Positions 26,485 to 37,700 are shown, counted from the first letter of the stretch. The stretch: DNA of 64,000 bases from Flavobacterium sp. HBTb2-11-1 (GCF_009826975.1 NZ_WUMO01000003.1:1-64000), one strand, 5' to 3'. Translations and numbers: made by a program. Notes: generated by a model from the letters alone, not told the origin.

Positions 26485-27885
26485 ATGTCATCAGAAAAAA
26501 CAATACCGCACAACGAAGCCGCAGCAAAGTTCAATAAAGACGTAGAGCGTGTCAATTGGCACGATGAAACGCTTTGGTTTGTGCGTGCTAAAAGAGATAA
26601 ATCAGCGCACCAAATAGCAGATTGGGAACTACTTCGTGAAACGGCTTCTCAAATTAAATTTAATGTGCTTTCTAATATTCACGATTATTTAGTCGAATTT
26701 GAAGCGAATGCCCAACAAAACGAAATAATTGTGCATTGGGCTGCCGATGCAAAAGAACACAACGAAATTGTACATTCGATCTTGGCGAAACATGATGTAA
26801 AGCAGATGGTAAAATCCAAATCGATGCTTACAGAAGAATGCCATTTGAATGATTACTTAGCCGAAAAGGGAATAGAAGTAATTGATTCGGATTTAGGAGA
26901 ATATATTGTACAGCTTCGTAAAGAACCGCCAAGTCATATTGTACTTCCTGCGATTCACTTAAAGAAAGAAGATGTAAGTGAGACTTTTTACGAACATTTA
27001 GGTACAGAAAAAGGAAATTTCAATCCGCAATATTTGACAGAATCAGCTCGCCAGAGTTTGAGAAACACTTTTTTGACTAGAAAAGTAGCTTTAACAGGAG
27101 TCAATTTTGCTGTTGCGGAAACAGGAGAATTTGTGGTTTGCACCAATGAAGGAAATGCCGATATGGGCGCGCATTTAGCAGATGTTCATATCGCCTGCAT
27201 GGGATTTGAAAAACTGATTCCGAAAAGAGAACATTTAGGTGTTTTCTTGAGATTATTAGCAAGAAGCGCAACTGGACAGCCAATTACGACTTTTTCAAGC
27301 CATTTCAAGAAGCCAAGAGACGGAAAAGAAATGCACATTGTAATTGTGGACAACGGAAGAAGCACGCAATTAGGAAGAGAAGATTTTAGAAATTCGCTGA
27401 AATGCATTCGTTGTGGCGCGTGCATGAACACTTGTCCGGTTTACAGACGAAGCGGCGGACATAGTTATCACAATGCGGTTGCGGGACCAATTGGTTCTAT
27501 CTTGGCACCAAACTTAGATATGAGCAAAAATGCCGATCTGCCTTTTGCTAGTACGCTTTGCGGTTCGTGCACCAATGTTTGTCCAGTAAAAATTGATATT
27601 CATGATCAATTGTACAAATGGCGTCAGGTTTTGGTAAAAGAAGGGCATATGCCAAAAGCCAAAACCATTGCGATGAAAACAATGGCGACCGTTTTGGCCA
27701 ATCCGACTGTTTTTAATATTGCCGGTAAATCAGGGCGATTTGTAATGAAGAATATTCCAGGAATAGTCAATAATAAAATGAACAAATGGTATGATCAGCG
27801 CGAAATGCCAGATGTTCCAGAAGAATCTTTTAGAGAATGGTACAAGAAAAATTCGAGAGAATCTAAAGCAAAAGGGGATGAGTAG
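26485..27885 (+). CDS. lutB: L-lactate utilization ferredoxin-like protein LutB
   Basis: The 466-residue protein has an N-terminal LUD-type region (ending about residue 290) with the TNEGNADMGA and FEKLIPKR segments. Two 4Fe-4S motifs follow, CIRCGACMNTCPVYRR and CGSCTNVCPVKID. The LutB/LldF family pairs with LutA and LutC to oxidise L-lactate. The stop codon overlaps the start of lutC by 8 bases, a sign of translational coupling. Confidence 0.92.
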   Translation: MSSEKTIPHNEAAAKFNKDVERVNWHDETLWFVRAKRDKSAHQIADWELLRETASQIKFNVLSNIHDYLVEFEANAQQNEIIVHWAADAKEHNEIVHSILAKHDVKQMVKSKSMLTEECHLNDYLAEKGIEVIDSDLGEYIVQLRKEPPSHIVLPAIHLKKEDVSETFYEHLGTEKGNFNPQYLTESARQSLRNTFLTRKVALTGVNFAVAETGEFVVCTNEGNADMGAHLADVHIACMGFEKLIPKREHLGVFLRLLARSATGQPITTFSSHFKKPRDGKEMHIVIVDNGRSTQLGREDFRNSLKCIRCGACMNTCPVYRRSGGHSYHNAVAGPIGSILAPNLDMSKNADLPFASTLCGSCTNVCPVKIDIHDQLYKWRQVLVKEGHMPKAKTIAMKTMATVLANPTVFNIAGKSGRFVMKNIPGIVNNKMNKWYDQREMPDVPEESFREWYKKNSRESKAKGDE

Positions 27886-28465
27886 TAAAGGCGAAATTTT
27901 AAAAAGAATAAAAGCAAATCAACCCGATTTGGTTTCAGAACTGCCAAATTTGAAAGTTTTAGGTTCAGAACAATTTGATATATTAGAAACCTATAAAACG
28001 GTTTTAAAAGGCATAGGTGGCGATTCTGTAGAAGTTGCTGATTATAATGAAATCATCAACTATATAAAATCCAATTACAATCTTGAGAAAAGGCTGATTA
28101 CAACCCTTCCAGAACTTTCAGAGATTGCTTCTTTAGACTGGAAAACAGTAGATCCACATTCACTTCAGGATGTTGAATTAACGGTTGTAAAAGCGCATTT
28201 TGGAGTAGCAGAAAACAGCGGACTTTGGGTAACTGATGATATTTTAGGACAGCGTGTTGCTCCTTTCATTGCGCAATATTTAGCTATTATTGTTCATAAA
28301 AAAGATCTTGTGCCAACAATGCAGCAAGCGTATCAAAGAATTGGAAACATGGAATATGGTTTTGGAACTTTTATTGCAGGTCCGTCAAAAACAGCAGATA
28401 TTGAGCAATCTCTCGTTCTTGGCGCTCACGGAGCAAGGGGATTGATCGTGTTTTTATTGGGTTAA
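27878..28465 (+). CDS. lutC: L-lactate utilization protein LutC
   Basis: A start at 27878 gives 195 residues beginning MSSKGEILKRIKANQPDLV. A longer frame with an earlier ATG at 27791 would overlap the conserved end of lutB by 95 bases, so I reject it. The protein is a LUD-domain member with the family's C-terminal AGPSKTADIEQSLVLGAHGA segment, which includes the conserved GPS. It completes the LutABC complex. It overlaps lutB by 8 bases. A terminator follows about 90 bases downstream. Confidence 0.9.
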   Translation: MSSKGEILKRIKANQPDLVSELPNLKVLGSEQFDILETYKTVLKGIGGDSVEVADYNEIINYIKSNYNLEKRLITTLPELSEIASLDWKTVDPHSLQDVELTVVKAHFGVAENSGLWVTDDILGQRVAPFIAQYLAIIVHKKDLVPTMQQAYQRIGNMEYGFGTFIAGPSKTADIEQSLVLGAHGARGLIVFLLG

Positions 28466-28552
28466 GTTTTTCATCTTATTGCAAGGTGAAAATATTCGCA
28501 TAGAAATAAAGCTCAGTAGGGAATAGTTTATTAAAAAGAAAAGACTAAACAT

Positions 28553-28591
28553 AGAATGCAGGAATGTTTGCCATTTCTGCATTCTTTTTTT
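28553..28591 (+). terminator. Intrinsic terminator after lutC
   Basis: A 14-bp stem (28553-28566 / 28572-28585, one G-U pair) with core GAATGCAGG and loop TTTGC is followed by seven T. The first possible ATG of the next gene (28556) lies inside this hairpin, which argues against that start. Confidence 0.87.
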
Positions 28592-28642
28592 AAAATTTTC
28601 CTAAAATTAGCTTATAATTGTACTCTTTACACGAATATAATA

Positions 28643-31600
28643 ATGTACATTTTGAAGCGTTTAGTTCTACATCTTCTACTGTTAATTGGATTTTCTTTGG
28701 TAGGATATTCGCAGGATTATCCCATCAAATTTCTTGACATATCAGACGGTTTGTCTAACAATTCCATTACCACAATTTATCAGGATAAGGAAGGCTATAT
28801 GTGGTTTGGAACCTATGATGGCTTAAACCGATATGACGGATATAATTTTAAAGTTTTTAGAAACCGAATCAACGATAAAAAATCTCTTTTATTCAATACC
28901 ATTTATAATATAGAGGGTGACTCTAGAAATAATATCTGGGTAGGAGGAACTAGCGGAATTTGTATTTACGATAAAACAAAAGCATCATTTCATACGGTTC
29001 AATATACGCTGTGGAACGATAAGCCCAAAGTGCTACAAGATATTATACATCAGATGCGCTCCGTGTCAGATAATTTGGTTTTGGTTGCTTCGCAGAAATT
29101 AGGATTATTGGCTTTTGAAAATGGTTCTTTTATTGGCAAACATATCCCGCTCAACGCATTAGGAAATAAGATTACGATTTCTAATTATGATGCTATTGCA
29201 ATTCAGGAAAATAAAGAAAAATCAGGATGTTGGGTGTATGTTCGTAATGTTGGAATTTGCTCTTATAATTATAAGGCTAAGGACTTAAAAATTGTTTTTC
29301 CACTTTCAATAGGAGTAAAAGCCATTAAACTTTCTTCTGATGGAAATCTTTTGTTAGGAACAGACGAAGGTTTGTTTTTAATGAATACCAAAACAGGTTC
29401 TGTTTCAGAAAATTATTTCACCAATAAATGCAGCGTTACAGATGTTCTAGTAGATAAAAAAGGAAAAATTTGGGTTACAACAGATGGTTGCGGCATTTTC
29501 TACATTAATCCGAACACTAAAAAGCTTCTTTCTTATAACGAACAATTAGCCAAAAGCAATTCGGTTTGGAGTTTATACGAAGACCAATCAGGCAATAAAT
29601 GGTTTGGTTCGCTTCGTGGCGGAATCAGCATGCTGAGTGATACGCCAAAGTATTTTAAAAGTGTTCGTTATAATGCCACAGATCCAGCAGACAATTTTAT
29701 TTTATCTTTTTGCGAAGATGAAAATAAGAATGTTTGGGTCGGTACAGACGGTGCAGGCTTAAAATATTGGGATAGAAAAAACAACAATTATACAAATTAT
29801 GGAAATTCGCTTTCCAGTCCTTTTATAACAGGAATAGTTCGTGATAATACTAACGATATCTGGATTTCAACTTGGGCTGGAGGAATCAATAAAATAAACA
29901 AGAGTACGAATAACGTTAAAAAATATTCTTGCTATAATCCTTATACCAAACAAATTGAGAAAAATATCTGGTTTGTCTTTAAAGATTCAAAAGCAAATAT
30001 TTGGGCAAGTTCGACAAATGAAGGTACGCTGTATCTTTTAAATCGAAAAAAAGATGTCTTTGAAACTTTCGATAAAAGAATCGACAACCTGCAGTGTATG
30101 ATTGAAACTTCCGATGGAAAACTATGGGCAGGAAATTATACCTCACTCTTATCTATTGAAAAGAATACTCGAAAAATAACTAAAAAAGTAATTGGCAATC
30201 CTATCAGATGTATTTACGAAGACAAGGACAAAAATCTTTGGGTGGGAACTCAGGAAGGGGGATTGCTTTTATTTGACAGAAAGACAAATACATTTAAAAG
30301 ATTAACAATAGATGATGGTCTGCCTTCAAACTCCATTCTAAGGCTTTTGGAAGATCAAGAAGGAAACTTGTGGATGAGTACTTATAATGGAATCTGCCGA
30401 TACGATAAAAAGACTAAAACATTCCGTAATTTTTCTGTAAATGACGGACTTCAAAGCAATCAGTTTAGTTTTAATGCAGGAATAAAACTATCATCGGGAG
30501 AATTTCTTTTTGGAGGCATAAACGGTTTTAATATTTTTTATCCCCATACAATAAAAGGCTTTATTCAAAAGAATAATGTCTTGCTAACAGATTTTTACGT
30601 CAATAATCAGCTTATTGAAGAAAGTAAAGCTGAGGTTGATGTGAGTTCTAATAAAATCAAAGAAGTTAGCTTGGAATACGATCAAACCACTTTGTCATTA
30701 GAATTTGTGGCGCTAGACTACAATAACGCAGATAAGATAAATTATGCCTATTTTTTGGAAGGTTGGGATCAGCAGTGGAACTATGTGGGTCAAACCCGAA
30801 AAGCAAATTATTCGCGACTTCCAGAGGGGAAATACACCTTTAAAGTAAAGACAACCAATTTTCAAGGCGGATGGAATAAAGAAGTAAGTCTGGTTTCTAT
30901 AACAGTTTTACCGCCTTGGTATAGAACTTGGTGGGCTTATGCCTCATATCTTTTAGCAATTGGGGGAATACTATTTTTATACTTGGATTATAACAAAAAC
31001 AAAGAAAAATTAAAGTATAAGGTTAAAATCGCAGAGCTTGAAAGCAAGAAAGAAAAAGAGATTGCCGAAAAGCAGTCGTCTATGTTTACTTATATTTCGC
31101 ATGAATTTAGAACACCGCTTTCGCTGATTATTAATCCGCTGAAAAAAGCAGTTCAGAAGGAAATTGTAGAAAACGGATCTTCTGGAAGTGATTTGGCCAT
31201 TGCTCATCGAAATGCCAGAAGACTTTTAAGTTTGGTAGATCAATTACTTTTACTAAGAAAAGCAGAAAACGATGTCGATTCCTTGCGTTTGTCTCCAATA
31301 GATGTAAATAATCTTTCGAATGAAGTGTATCAATGCTTCGTCAATCAGGCAAAGCAAAAACAGATTAGTTATAATTTCATTATTCCAGAACACGAAATTA
31401 CCATTATTGGTGATTATGAAAAGATAGAGATTTCATTATTTAATTTAATGTCAAATGCTTTTAAATACACGCCAATTGGAGGCGAAATCAATTTGACAGT
31501 AACTGAAAATGATGATGAAGTTTTTCTTGAAATAAGTGATAGCGGAGATGGAATTGATAAAAAAGATATTGATGTTATTTTTGAAAAATTCAGACAAATC

Positions 31601-32683
31601 AATTCGAAAGTTTCAGTTGGAACTGGTTTTGGCATTGGACTTTATATTGTTAAATATTTCGTTGACAAACATAAAGGATCTGTACTCTGCAGCAGTGAGA
31701 AAGGAAAGGGAAGTACATTTAAATTGGCATTTTTAAAAGGAAACAGTCATTTTGAGGATATAGAAATTACCAATGAAAAACCACAGCGAAGCCAATTATT
31801 TGATGAATTGATTCCAGATGAAATCGAAGAGCCGATTCCTGCAGCAGTAACTTCTATTGCCGACAGTGATTTTAAGAAGACTATGTTAAGCGACAAGCGA
31901 ACTGTTTTGATTATTGATGACAATGCAGAAATTAGAGCGTACCTTATTAAGCTTTTTGCTGATAATTATATAGTCTACAGTGCTGAAAATGGCGAAGAAG
32001 GTTTAAAAATGACCAAAAAACATATGCCAGATCTTGTCATTAGCGATATTACAATGGAAGCTATGGATGGTTTAGAGCTGTGCCGAAGAATTAAAGAAGA
32101 TAACGCTTTATCACATATTCCGGTTATTTTATTGACAGCATCTAAAAATCCGGAAACTCATTTGCAAGGAATTAATGAGGGCGCAGATGACTATATCACA
32201 AAACCATTTGATGATGATATTCTCACAGCAAGAGTCGATTCTCTATTGCGAAATCGCCATAACTTGCGAACCTATTTCTTAGATAGTATAACATTAAAAG
32301 AAAATACACAGAAAGTTCCTGTTGAATATCAAGAGATATTAAAAAAATGTATCGAAATTGTTGAAGCTAATATTCATAAAAAAGATTTCACGATTCGAAC
32401 TTTTGCCCTTGAAATGGGAATGAGCCACAGAACGCTTTATACTAAGATCAAAATTATTTCTGGTCAAACCTTAAATGCTTTTATTCGTTCTTTGCGAATC
32501 AGAAGGGCAGCGATGCTGATGCTGACTGAAGATATGAATATTACTCAGGCGAGTACCGAGGTTGGATTTGAAGATCCGAAATATTTTAGACAACAGTTTG
32601 TAAAACTTTTTGGAATGACTCCTTCAGAATATATCAAAAAGTATAAAACGTCATTCAATTCTGACTTGAATATCATTAAATAG
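28643..32683 (+). CDS. Hybrid two-component system sensor/regulator (HTCS) of the PUL
   Basis: A start at 28643 gives 1346 residues with a signal peptide (MYILKRLVLHLLLLIGFSLV... ending YSQ). An earlier ATG at 28556 falls in the preceding terminator. A periplasmic region of about 14 Reg_prop beta-propeller repeats (GYMWFGTYDGLNRYDG; NLWVGTQEGGLLLFDR) is followed by a Y_Y_Y domain (about 670-760). A single transmembrane segment follows at about 770-790. The cytoplasmic part has a histidine kinase with His820 in SHEFRTPLSLI, an ATPase domain ending GTGFGIGLYIV, a receiver with phospho-acceptor Asp1135 in LVISDITMEAMDG, and a C-terminal AraC helix-turn-helix. HTCS proteins sense periplasmic oligosaccharides and activate the adjoining PUL. 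Confidence 0.93.
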   Translation: MYILKRLVLHLLLLIGFSLVGYSQDYPIKFLDISDGLSNNSITTIYQDKEGYMWFGTYDGLNRYDGYNFKVFRNRINDKKSLLFNTIYNIEGDSRNNIWVGGTSGICIYDKTKASFHTVQYTLWNDKPKVLQDIIHQMRSVSDNLVLVASQKLGLLAFENGSFIGKHIPLNALGNKITISNYDAIAIQENKEKSGCWVYVRNVGICSYNYKAKDLKIVFPLSIGVKAIKLSSDGNLLLGTDEGLFLMNTKTGSVSENYFTNKCSVTDVLVDKKGKIWVTTDGCGIFYINPNTKKLLSYNEQLAKSNSVWSLYEDQSGNKWFGSLRGGISMLSDTPKYFKSVRYNATDPADNFILSFCEDENKNVWVGTDGAGLKYWDRKNNNYTNYGNSLSSPFITGIVRDNTNDIWISTWAGGINKINKSTNNVKKYSCYNPYTKQIEKNIWFVFKDSKANIWASSTNEGTLYLLNRKKDVFETFDKRIDNLQCMIETSDGKLWAGNYTSLLSIEKNTRKITKKVIGNPIRCIYEDKDKNLWVGTQEGGLLLFDRKTNTFKRLTIDDGLPSNSILRLLEDQEGNLWMSTYNGICRYDKKTKTFRNFSVNDGLQSNQFSFNAGIKLSSGEFLFGGINGFNIFYPHTIKGFIQKNNVLLTDFYVNNQLIEESKAEVDVSSNKIKEVSLEYDQTTLSLEFVALDYNNADKINYAYFLEGWDQQWNYVGQTRKANYSRLPEGKYTFKVKTTNFQGGWNKEVSLVSITVLPPWYRTWWAYASYLLAIGGILFLYLDYNKNKEKLKYKVKIAELESKKEKEIAEKQSSMFTYISHEFRTPLSLIINPLKKAVQKEIVENGSSGSDLAIAHRNARRLLSLVDQLLLLRKAENDVDSLRLSPIDVNNLSNEVYQCFVNQAKQKQISYNFIIPEHEITIIGDYEKIEISLFNLMSNAFKYTPIGGEINLTVTENDDEVFLEISDSGDGIDKKDIDVIFEKFRQINSKVSVGTGFGIGLYIVKYFVDKHKGSVLCSSEKGKGSTFKLAFLKGNSHFEDIEITNEKPQRSQLFDELIPDEIEEPIPAAVTSIADSDFKKTMLSDKRTVLIIDDNAEIRAYLIKLFADNYIVYSAENGEEGLKMTKKHMPDLVISDITMEAMDGLELCRRIKEDNALSHIPVILLTASKNPETHLQGINEGADDYITKPFDDDILTARVDSLLRNRHNLRTYFLDSITLKENTQKVPVEYQEILKKCIEIVEANIHKKDFTIRTFALEMGMSHRTLYTKIKIISGQTLNAFIRSLRIRRAAMLMLTEDMNITQASTEVGFEDPKYFRQQFVKLFGMTPSEYIKKYKTSFNSDLNIIK

Positions 32684-33312
32684 GCTCTAGATTCATTTTT
32701 ACTGTTGCAGAATCAGCTGCTTTTTTTAGTGAAAGCTTGAATTTTTTTTATCCAGCTCAAACGTTTTAGCTTAAAAACTGCATTTTATTCAATAATTATA
32801 TATTTTGTAAAAAATCCCACATGATTTTAAATACTCTTTAAAATTTAATTCAAAATAATGGTTAATTACAATTTTGACCTCCTTTTTTTTCCAATTTACC
32901 CCTCATCAGAAGTGTTATTTAAACATTTCTTTGCAGTAATAGCAATCAACAAATAGGTTTTGCTGTTAGTCATAAGTGTTAATTAAGATAGTTAGTTATC
33001 TGTTTAAAGAACTGAGCACTCTTTAAACTTTAAGATCAGTAGTGGTTGGTTTTCATTACTTATCATCCCGCAGTTTATTTAGGCTGCGGGTTACTTAAAA
33101 AAGACATTTATTATAAACGGAAAGAAATAAAAAGAAATATCTAACCATGTAACCAAACTCAAATAATATGAAAATGACCACATAATAATCGTTTTACTTT
33201 TTTTACCGCCTCACATAAAAAAAGCATTGCCTCGAGTAACCTACGAGATTTAAAAAACAAACTTTGACTTTTAGAAAAAAAACTAACTAACCTAACCTCA
33301 AAAATTAAAGAA
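32684..33312. other. Long leader/regulatory region upstream of the Sus-like operon
   Basis: About 630 bases with no credible ORF. A G+C-rich hairpin (CCCGCAG 33067-33073 / CTGCGGG 33084-33090, 10-base loop) stands out in A/T-rich DNA and is not followed by a T-run. The region after it, with the AACCTAACCT decamer at 33289-33298, is probably the leader of the SusE/F-SusC-SusD transcript. A promoter must lie within it but was not pinpointed. Confidence 0.45.
33067..33090 (+). promoter_or_regulatory. Hairpin in the PUL leader
   Basis: The perfect 7-bp stem CCCGCAG/CTGCGGG has a 10-base loop and sits 220 bases before the first PUL gene. Lack of a trailing T-run makes a simple terminator less likely. 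It could be an RNA structure or a binding site for the HTCS; neither is shown. Confidence 0.4.
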
Positions 33313-34710
33313 ATGAAAAAAAATGTATTTTTATTTTTTCTTGCTCTTTTTGGCCTTCTCGTAACAGGATGCCAAAACAATGAATCAGGATTTCCAAGTT
33401 CTGATAATCCTACGGTGGTAGTTTCTACAAAAGAGATTTATGGAGCTCCGAGTAGAAAATTTGAAATTAAAGCTGCGCTTGCAGACGATTTAGGATTAAA
33501 AAGCGTACAAATTCAGATTCCAGAATTATCTCTGGATAAAGTGATTTCTTTTGGAACAGATCCGCTTTTAAAATCGTATGATTTAAGTTATTTTTTTGAA
33601 ATTCCTGCTGACAGAGGAACGTCGGAAGCTTTCAAAATTAAACTAGCTATTACAGACGTTTCAGGCAATGTTGTCAACGAAGAGATTAATCTGCGTTTAG
33701 ATGGTGAGTTTGCGGCTCCTAGCATAACAATGGTTACGCCAAAAGAAGGGGCGGTGATTTTGTTGTCTACAAGTAATGAAATGCCAGTAAATTTTGTAGT
33801 AAACGATGATTCAGGAATCGACTATGTACAAGTAAAATGCGAAGCTTTAGGAATCGATGAAATCATTCAGTTGTCAGGATCTCCGCAGTCATATACATTC
33901 AACAAAACATATAAATTGCCAGTAACTGCTGCTAATTATGTTTTAACAATTACAGCTAAAGATAAATTTGCGATTCCAAATTCAGGAGTACTAAACGTAA
34001 ATATTGTGGCTACTAATGAATATCCAGCTATCTATTTATGCGATCAGCCAAAAGGGACCAATCTGACTACAGATGCAGTTGGAGTTCCGATGTATTTCCA
34101 TGAAAAAAGCGGACAGGATTTCGAATTCAAGTATTACGCCGATAAAGACAACAAAGAAGTATATTTCTTAGGTCAGGAATCTGATTTTGCCCCTCACTGC
34201 TTTGGTTTAAATGCTTCTGGAGAATTAGTAGATGATGTGGCTTCAACGCCAATTATTTTGCCAACAAAAGGATATTATAAAATCAAAGTAAATCCAAATA
34301 CTTTAAAATATACTGCTGAGAAATATACTCCAACAAGTAAAGTTTGGGCAGATATTGCAAATGGTTTATGGCATGATGATGCTGCGTTAAGAAAACCATT
34401 TGTAAGTGTTTGCGGCGGCGGAATTCAAGGAGCAACTTGGGATACTTGGGATGCCTGGACTCAAAAAAGTTTACACTTAACTAATAATCCTGCCAATCCA
34501 TATCAATTGGTTGGAGAATACACTTTAACGGGAACTATAGAAGCAACTTTCACAGGCCAATGGTGGGATCCTTCTTGGAGACTAATCAAAAATGGAATTG
34601 CAACCATGTCGCCAGGAGAAAATGGAAATGCGAAATATCCTGCCGCTCCAGGTGTTTACAAAGTAGTCTTAGATACCGAATTGGAAAGAGTATTTATAAC
34701 AAAAAAATAG
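33313..34710 (+). CDS. SusE/SusF-like outer-membrane glycan-binding lipoprotein
   Basis: This 465-residue protein has a lipoprotein signal (LLVTGC at about 15-20, Cys20 as the lipidation site). Two or more Ig-like beta domains follow (about 30-235). A C-terminal SusE/F-type region (~240-465) has YLCDQPKGTN, FKYYADKDNKEVYFLGQES, an aromatic-rich QWWDPSWR segment and a final VYKVVLDTELERVFI motif. Such proteins bind glycans on the cell surface. Its position before SusC, rather than after SusD, departs from the classical order. The conserved aromatic residues (Trp, Tyr) suit carbohydrate stacking. The exact ligand is unknown. Confidence 0.78.
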   Translation: MKKNVFLFFLALFGLLVTGCQNNESGFPSSDNPTVVVSTKEIYGAPSRKFEIKAALADDLGLKSVQIQIPELSLDKVISFGTDPLLKSYDLSYFFEIPADRGTSEAFKIKLAITDVSGNVVNEEINLRLDGEFAAPSITMVTPKEGAVILLSTSNEMPVNFVVNDDSGIDYVQVKCEALGIDEIIQLSGSPQSYTFNKTYKLPVTAANYVLTITAKDKFAIPNSGVLNVNIVATNEYPAIYLCDQPKGTNLTTDAVGVPMYFHEKSGQDFEFKYYADKDNKEVYFLGQESDFAPHCFGLNASGELVDDVASTPIILPTKGYYKIKVNPNTLKYTAEKYTPTSKVWADIANGLWHDDAALRKPFVSVCGGGIQGATWDTWDAWTQKSLHLTNNPANPYQLVGEYTLTGTIEATFTGQWWDPSWRLIKNGIATMSPGENGNAKYPAAPGVYKVVLDTELERVFITKK

Positions 34711-34756
34711 TTGGTTATAACGTAGTTGTAACATTAAACAAATAAAACAGCTTGAT

Positions 34757-37700
34757 ATGAAATTTAAATATATAGGATTTTTTATTGCCCTTTTGTGTAC
34801 TGCTGTATCTTTTGGACAAATAAAAATAAAAGGTACTGTTAAGGATAAAGCCAATGTGCCGATTCCAGGAGTAAATGTAATAGTAAAAGGAACTTCGACA
34901 TCGGCAGCAACTGATTTTGATGGAAATTATGCGATAAGTGTTCCAAACAAAAATGCACAAATCGAATTCTCGTTTGTAGGTTTTACTTCCCAAATTGTAT
35001 CGGTTGGAGATAAAACAGAAATTAGTGTAGTAATGCAGGAATCAAGTCAGGCATTAGATGAGATAGTGGTAGTAGGTTATGCGGCTGTAAAAAAGAGCGA
35101 CGTTACGAGTTCAATTTCTTCTGTAAAAGGAAAAGAATTGCAAACTATGACTGTTGGTAACGTAGCAGAATCGCTTCAAGGAAAAGTTTCTGGAGTGCAG
35201 GTTACGGGACAAGGAGGTCCAGGAGCGCAGCCAAGGGTTTTAATTCGTGGTATTTCGACTTTAAACTTAAACACAGATCCATTGTATGTAGTAGACGGAA
35301 TTCCGATGGGAACAAGCATCAATTTCTTAAGCAACAACGAAATTGAATCTATGGAAGTCTTAAAAGATGCTTCTGCAAGTGCTATTTACGGTTCTCGTGC
35401 GTCAAATGGAGTTATTTTGATCACCACTAAAAAAGGTAAAGAAGGCAAAACCAGATTTACTTTCGATTTAAGCTCTGGTATGCAGATTATGAATAATCCA
35501 TACGATATGGCTGATGCAGAAACTTACGCCCGAATAATGAATACGGCCAACAATAATTCAGGTTATGCTGATTATCTGCCAAATCCGTCACAATACAGAG
35601 GAAAAACGACAGATTGGTGGAAGGAAGGAATTAGAAAAGGAACACCCGTTACCAATGCTTCTTTAGGAATTTCAGGAGGCTCTGACAAACATACTTACGG
35701 AATAAGTCTGAATTATTATAATTCGGAATCTATTTACGGTATAGGCGGATGGGAAAGAATAACAATGAGAATTGCCAACGATTTTAAATTCTCAAAAAAG
35801 CTGTCAGCAGGAATTACATTAAATCCGCGTTATGAAACTTGGGGAGCACCTGGAAACTGGGCTGACTTCGATAAAATTGATCCCATTACGCCAATTTACA
35901 AACCAGCAGATCAGTTGAACGGAACAGAAAATGAATACAGCATTTATGCAAGATCTCCATCTTATGTATGGAATCCGGTTGCAGCTGTAAAAAGATATGA
36001 TGACTATACCGATCAGTACAATTTAAACACAAACGGATATTTACAGTACGAGCCAATAAAAGGTTTAGTGATTCGTACACAAGCATCTGTTGAGGTTGGA
36101 GACAAAGTGAGAAATAAATTCGTTCCAGATTTTGTAATTGACGCAGCTCACGAAAAACAAGAAATTAATACCGTTGAAAAATGGAATACTACAAATGTAG
36201 ATTGGACTTGGCAGAATACGATTACGTACTCTAGAAAATTTGCAGAAAAACACCATGCTTCTTTAATGGTGGGTAATACCATGGAAGAATATAACGGCAA
36301 TGATCTTTGGGGATATGGTGAAGGGGTGCCAAATAACTCAGATTCTATGAGAGAGTTAAATGCTGCTACTAAAAATAAAGACAGTAAAGGAAACAGCTGG
36401 TCTAGTTCATTAATGTCTTATATTTCTCGTTTTTCTTATAACTACGACGGTAAATACTATTTTACAGGAACATTCAGACGTGATGGTTCTTCAAAATTCA
36501 TGACCAATAACAAATGGGCAAATTTCCCTTCGGCATCAGTTTCTTGGAGAATTTTAAATGAAGGCTTTATGGAATCTGCCAAAGATGTTGTTAGCGATTT
36601 AAGATTAAGAGCAGGATGGGGTAAAGTTGGTAATCAAGGTTTGCCAGATGCGGTTTATCAATCAAATATTGGGCAAGGATATTATGTAATTGGCGGAGGA
36701 GTTGTTGATACTTCTTTTCCTTCTTCAATGGCAAATAAAGACATTAAATGGGAAACGGTAGAAGATATGAGTTTTGGTTTGGATTTCGGTTTCTGGAAAA
36801 ACAAACTTTCAGGCTCTTTGGAATATTATAAAAAGAAAACCAATGACATGCTGTTCTTAAAACAGTTTCCAACGTATAGCGGATTTCCAGATTATTCAAG
36901 AATGTGGACCAATGTTGGTTCTATGCAGTCAAGCGGTATCGATTTGCTTGTTTCTTATAAAGATAAAAAAGGGGATTTCTCTTATGGGGTAGACGTAACT
37001 TTTACAACGGTGAATGTAGATATGGTATCGCTTTCTTCTGATGGAGAAAGATTATACGGATCAGGAAACAGAACCTTAACTGTTAAAGGTGACGTTCCTG
37101 GGTATTTCTACGGATATGTGGCAGATGGATTGTTCCAAAACCAAACGGAATTAAACTCGCATACAGATGAGCACGGAACGAAATTACAGCCGTATGCACA
37201 AGTAGGAGATGTTCGCTTTAAAGATTTAAACGGCGATGGAAAAATAGATGAAAAAGACAGAACAAAAATTGGTTCTCCGTGGGCTGATTACAACATTGGT
37301 TTGAATTTAAATTTTGCTTACAAAGGATTTGATTTAGTGGCCAATTTCTATTCAAGTATCGGAAATGAAATCGTTAACCAGAATATATCGGATTTATACA
37401 ATGGTGCAAGTTTAACTAACAAAGTAAGCGGATTGGAGCAGATGGCTTGGCATGGCGAAGGGACTTCAAACTATATCCCTCGTTTGTCTAAAGACGATAA
37501 CAACGAAAACTTTACCAAATTCTCTTCTCTTTATGTAGAAGATGGCTCTTATGTGCGTATGAAAAATTTACAAGTAGGATATTCTTTCTATAACAAATTC
37601 GGATTGGATAAATTAAGAGTTTCATTATCGGGCCAGAATTTATGGACATGGACAAAGTATACAGGAGTTGATCCTGAGGTTGCTGGAGGAGATCCTAATC

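Noticed and set aside
27791-27877. Upstream start for lutC
   Set aside because: It overlaps conserved lutB coding sequence, and the ATG at 27878 gives the usual LutC N-terminus.
28556-28642. Upstream start for the HTCS gene
   Set aside because: The ATG lies inside a terminator hairpin and would hide the signal peptide.
32707-32727. Terminator after the HTCS gene (GCAG/CTGC then T-run)
   Set aside because: The stem is only four base pairs, too weak to call.
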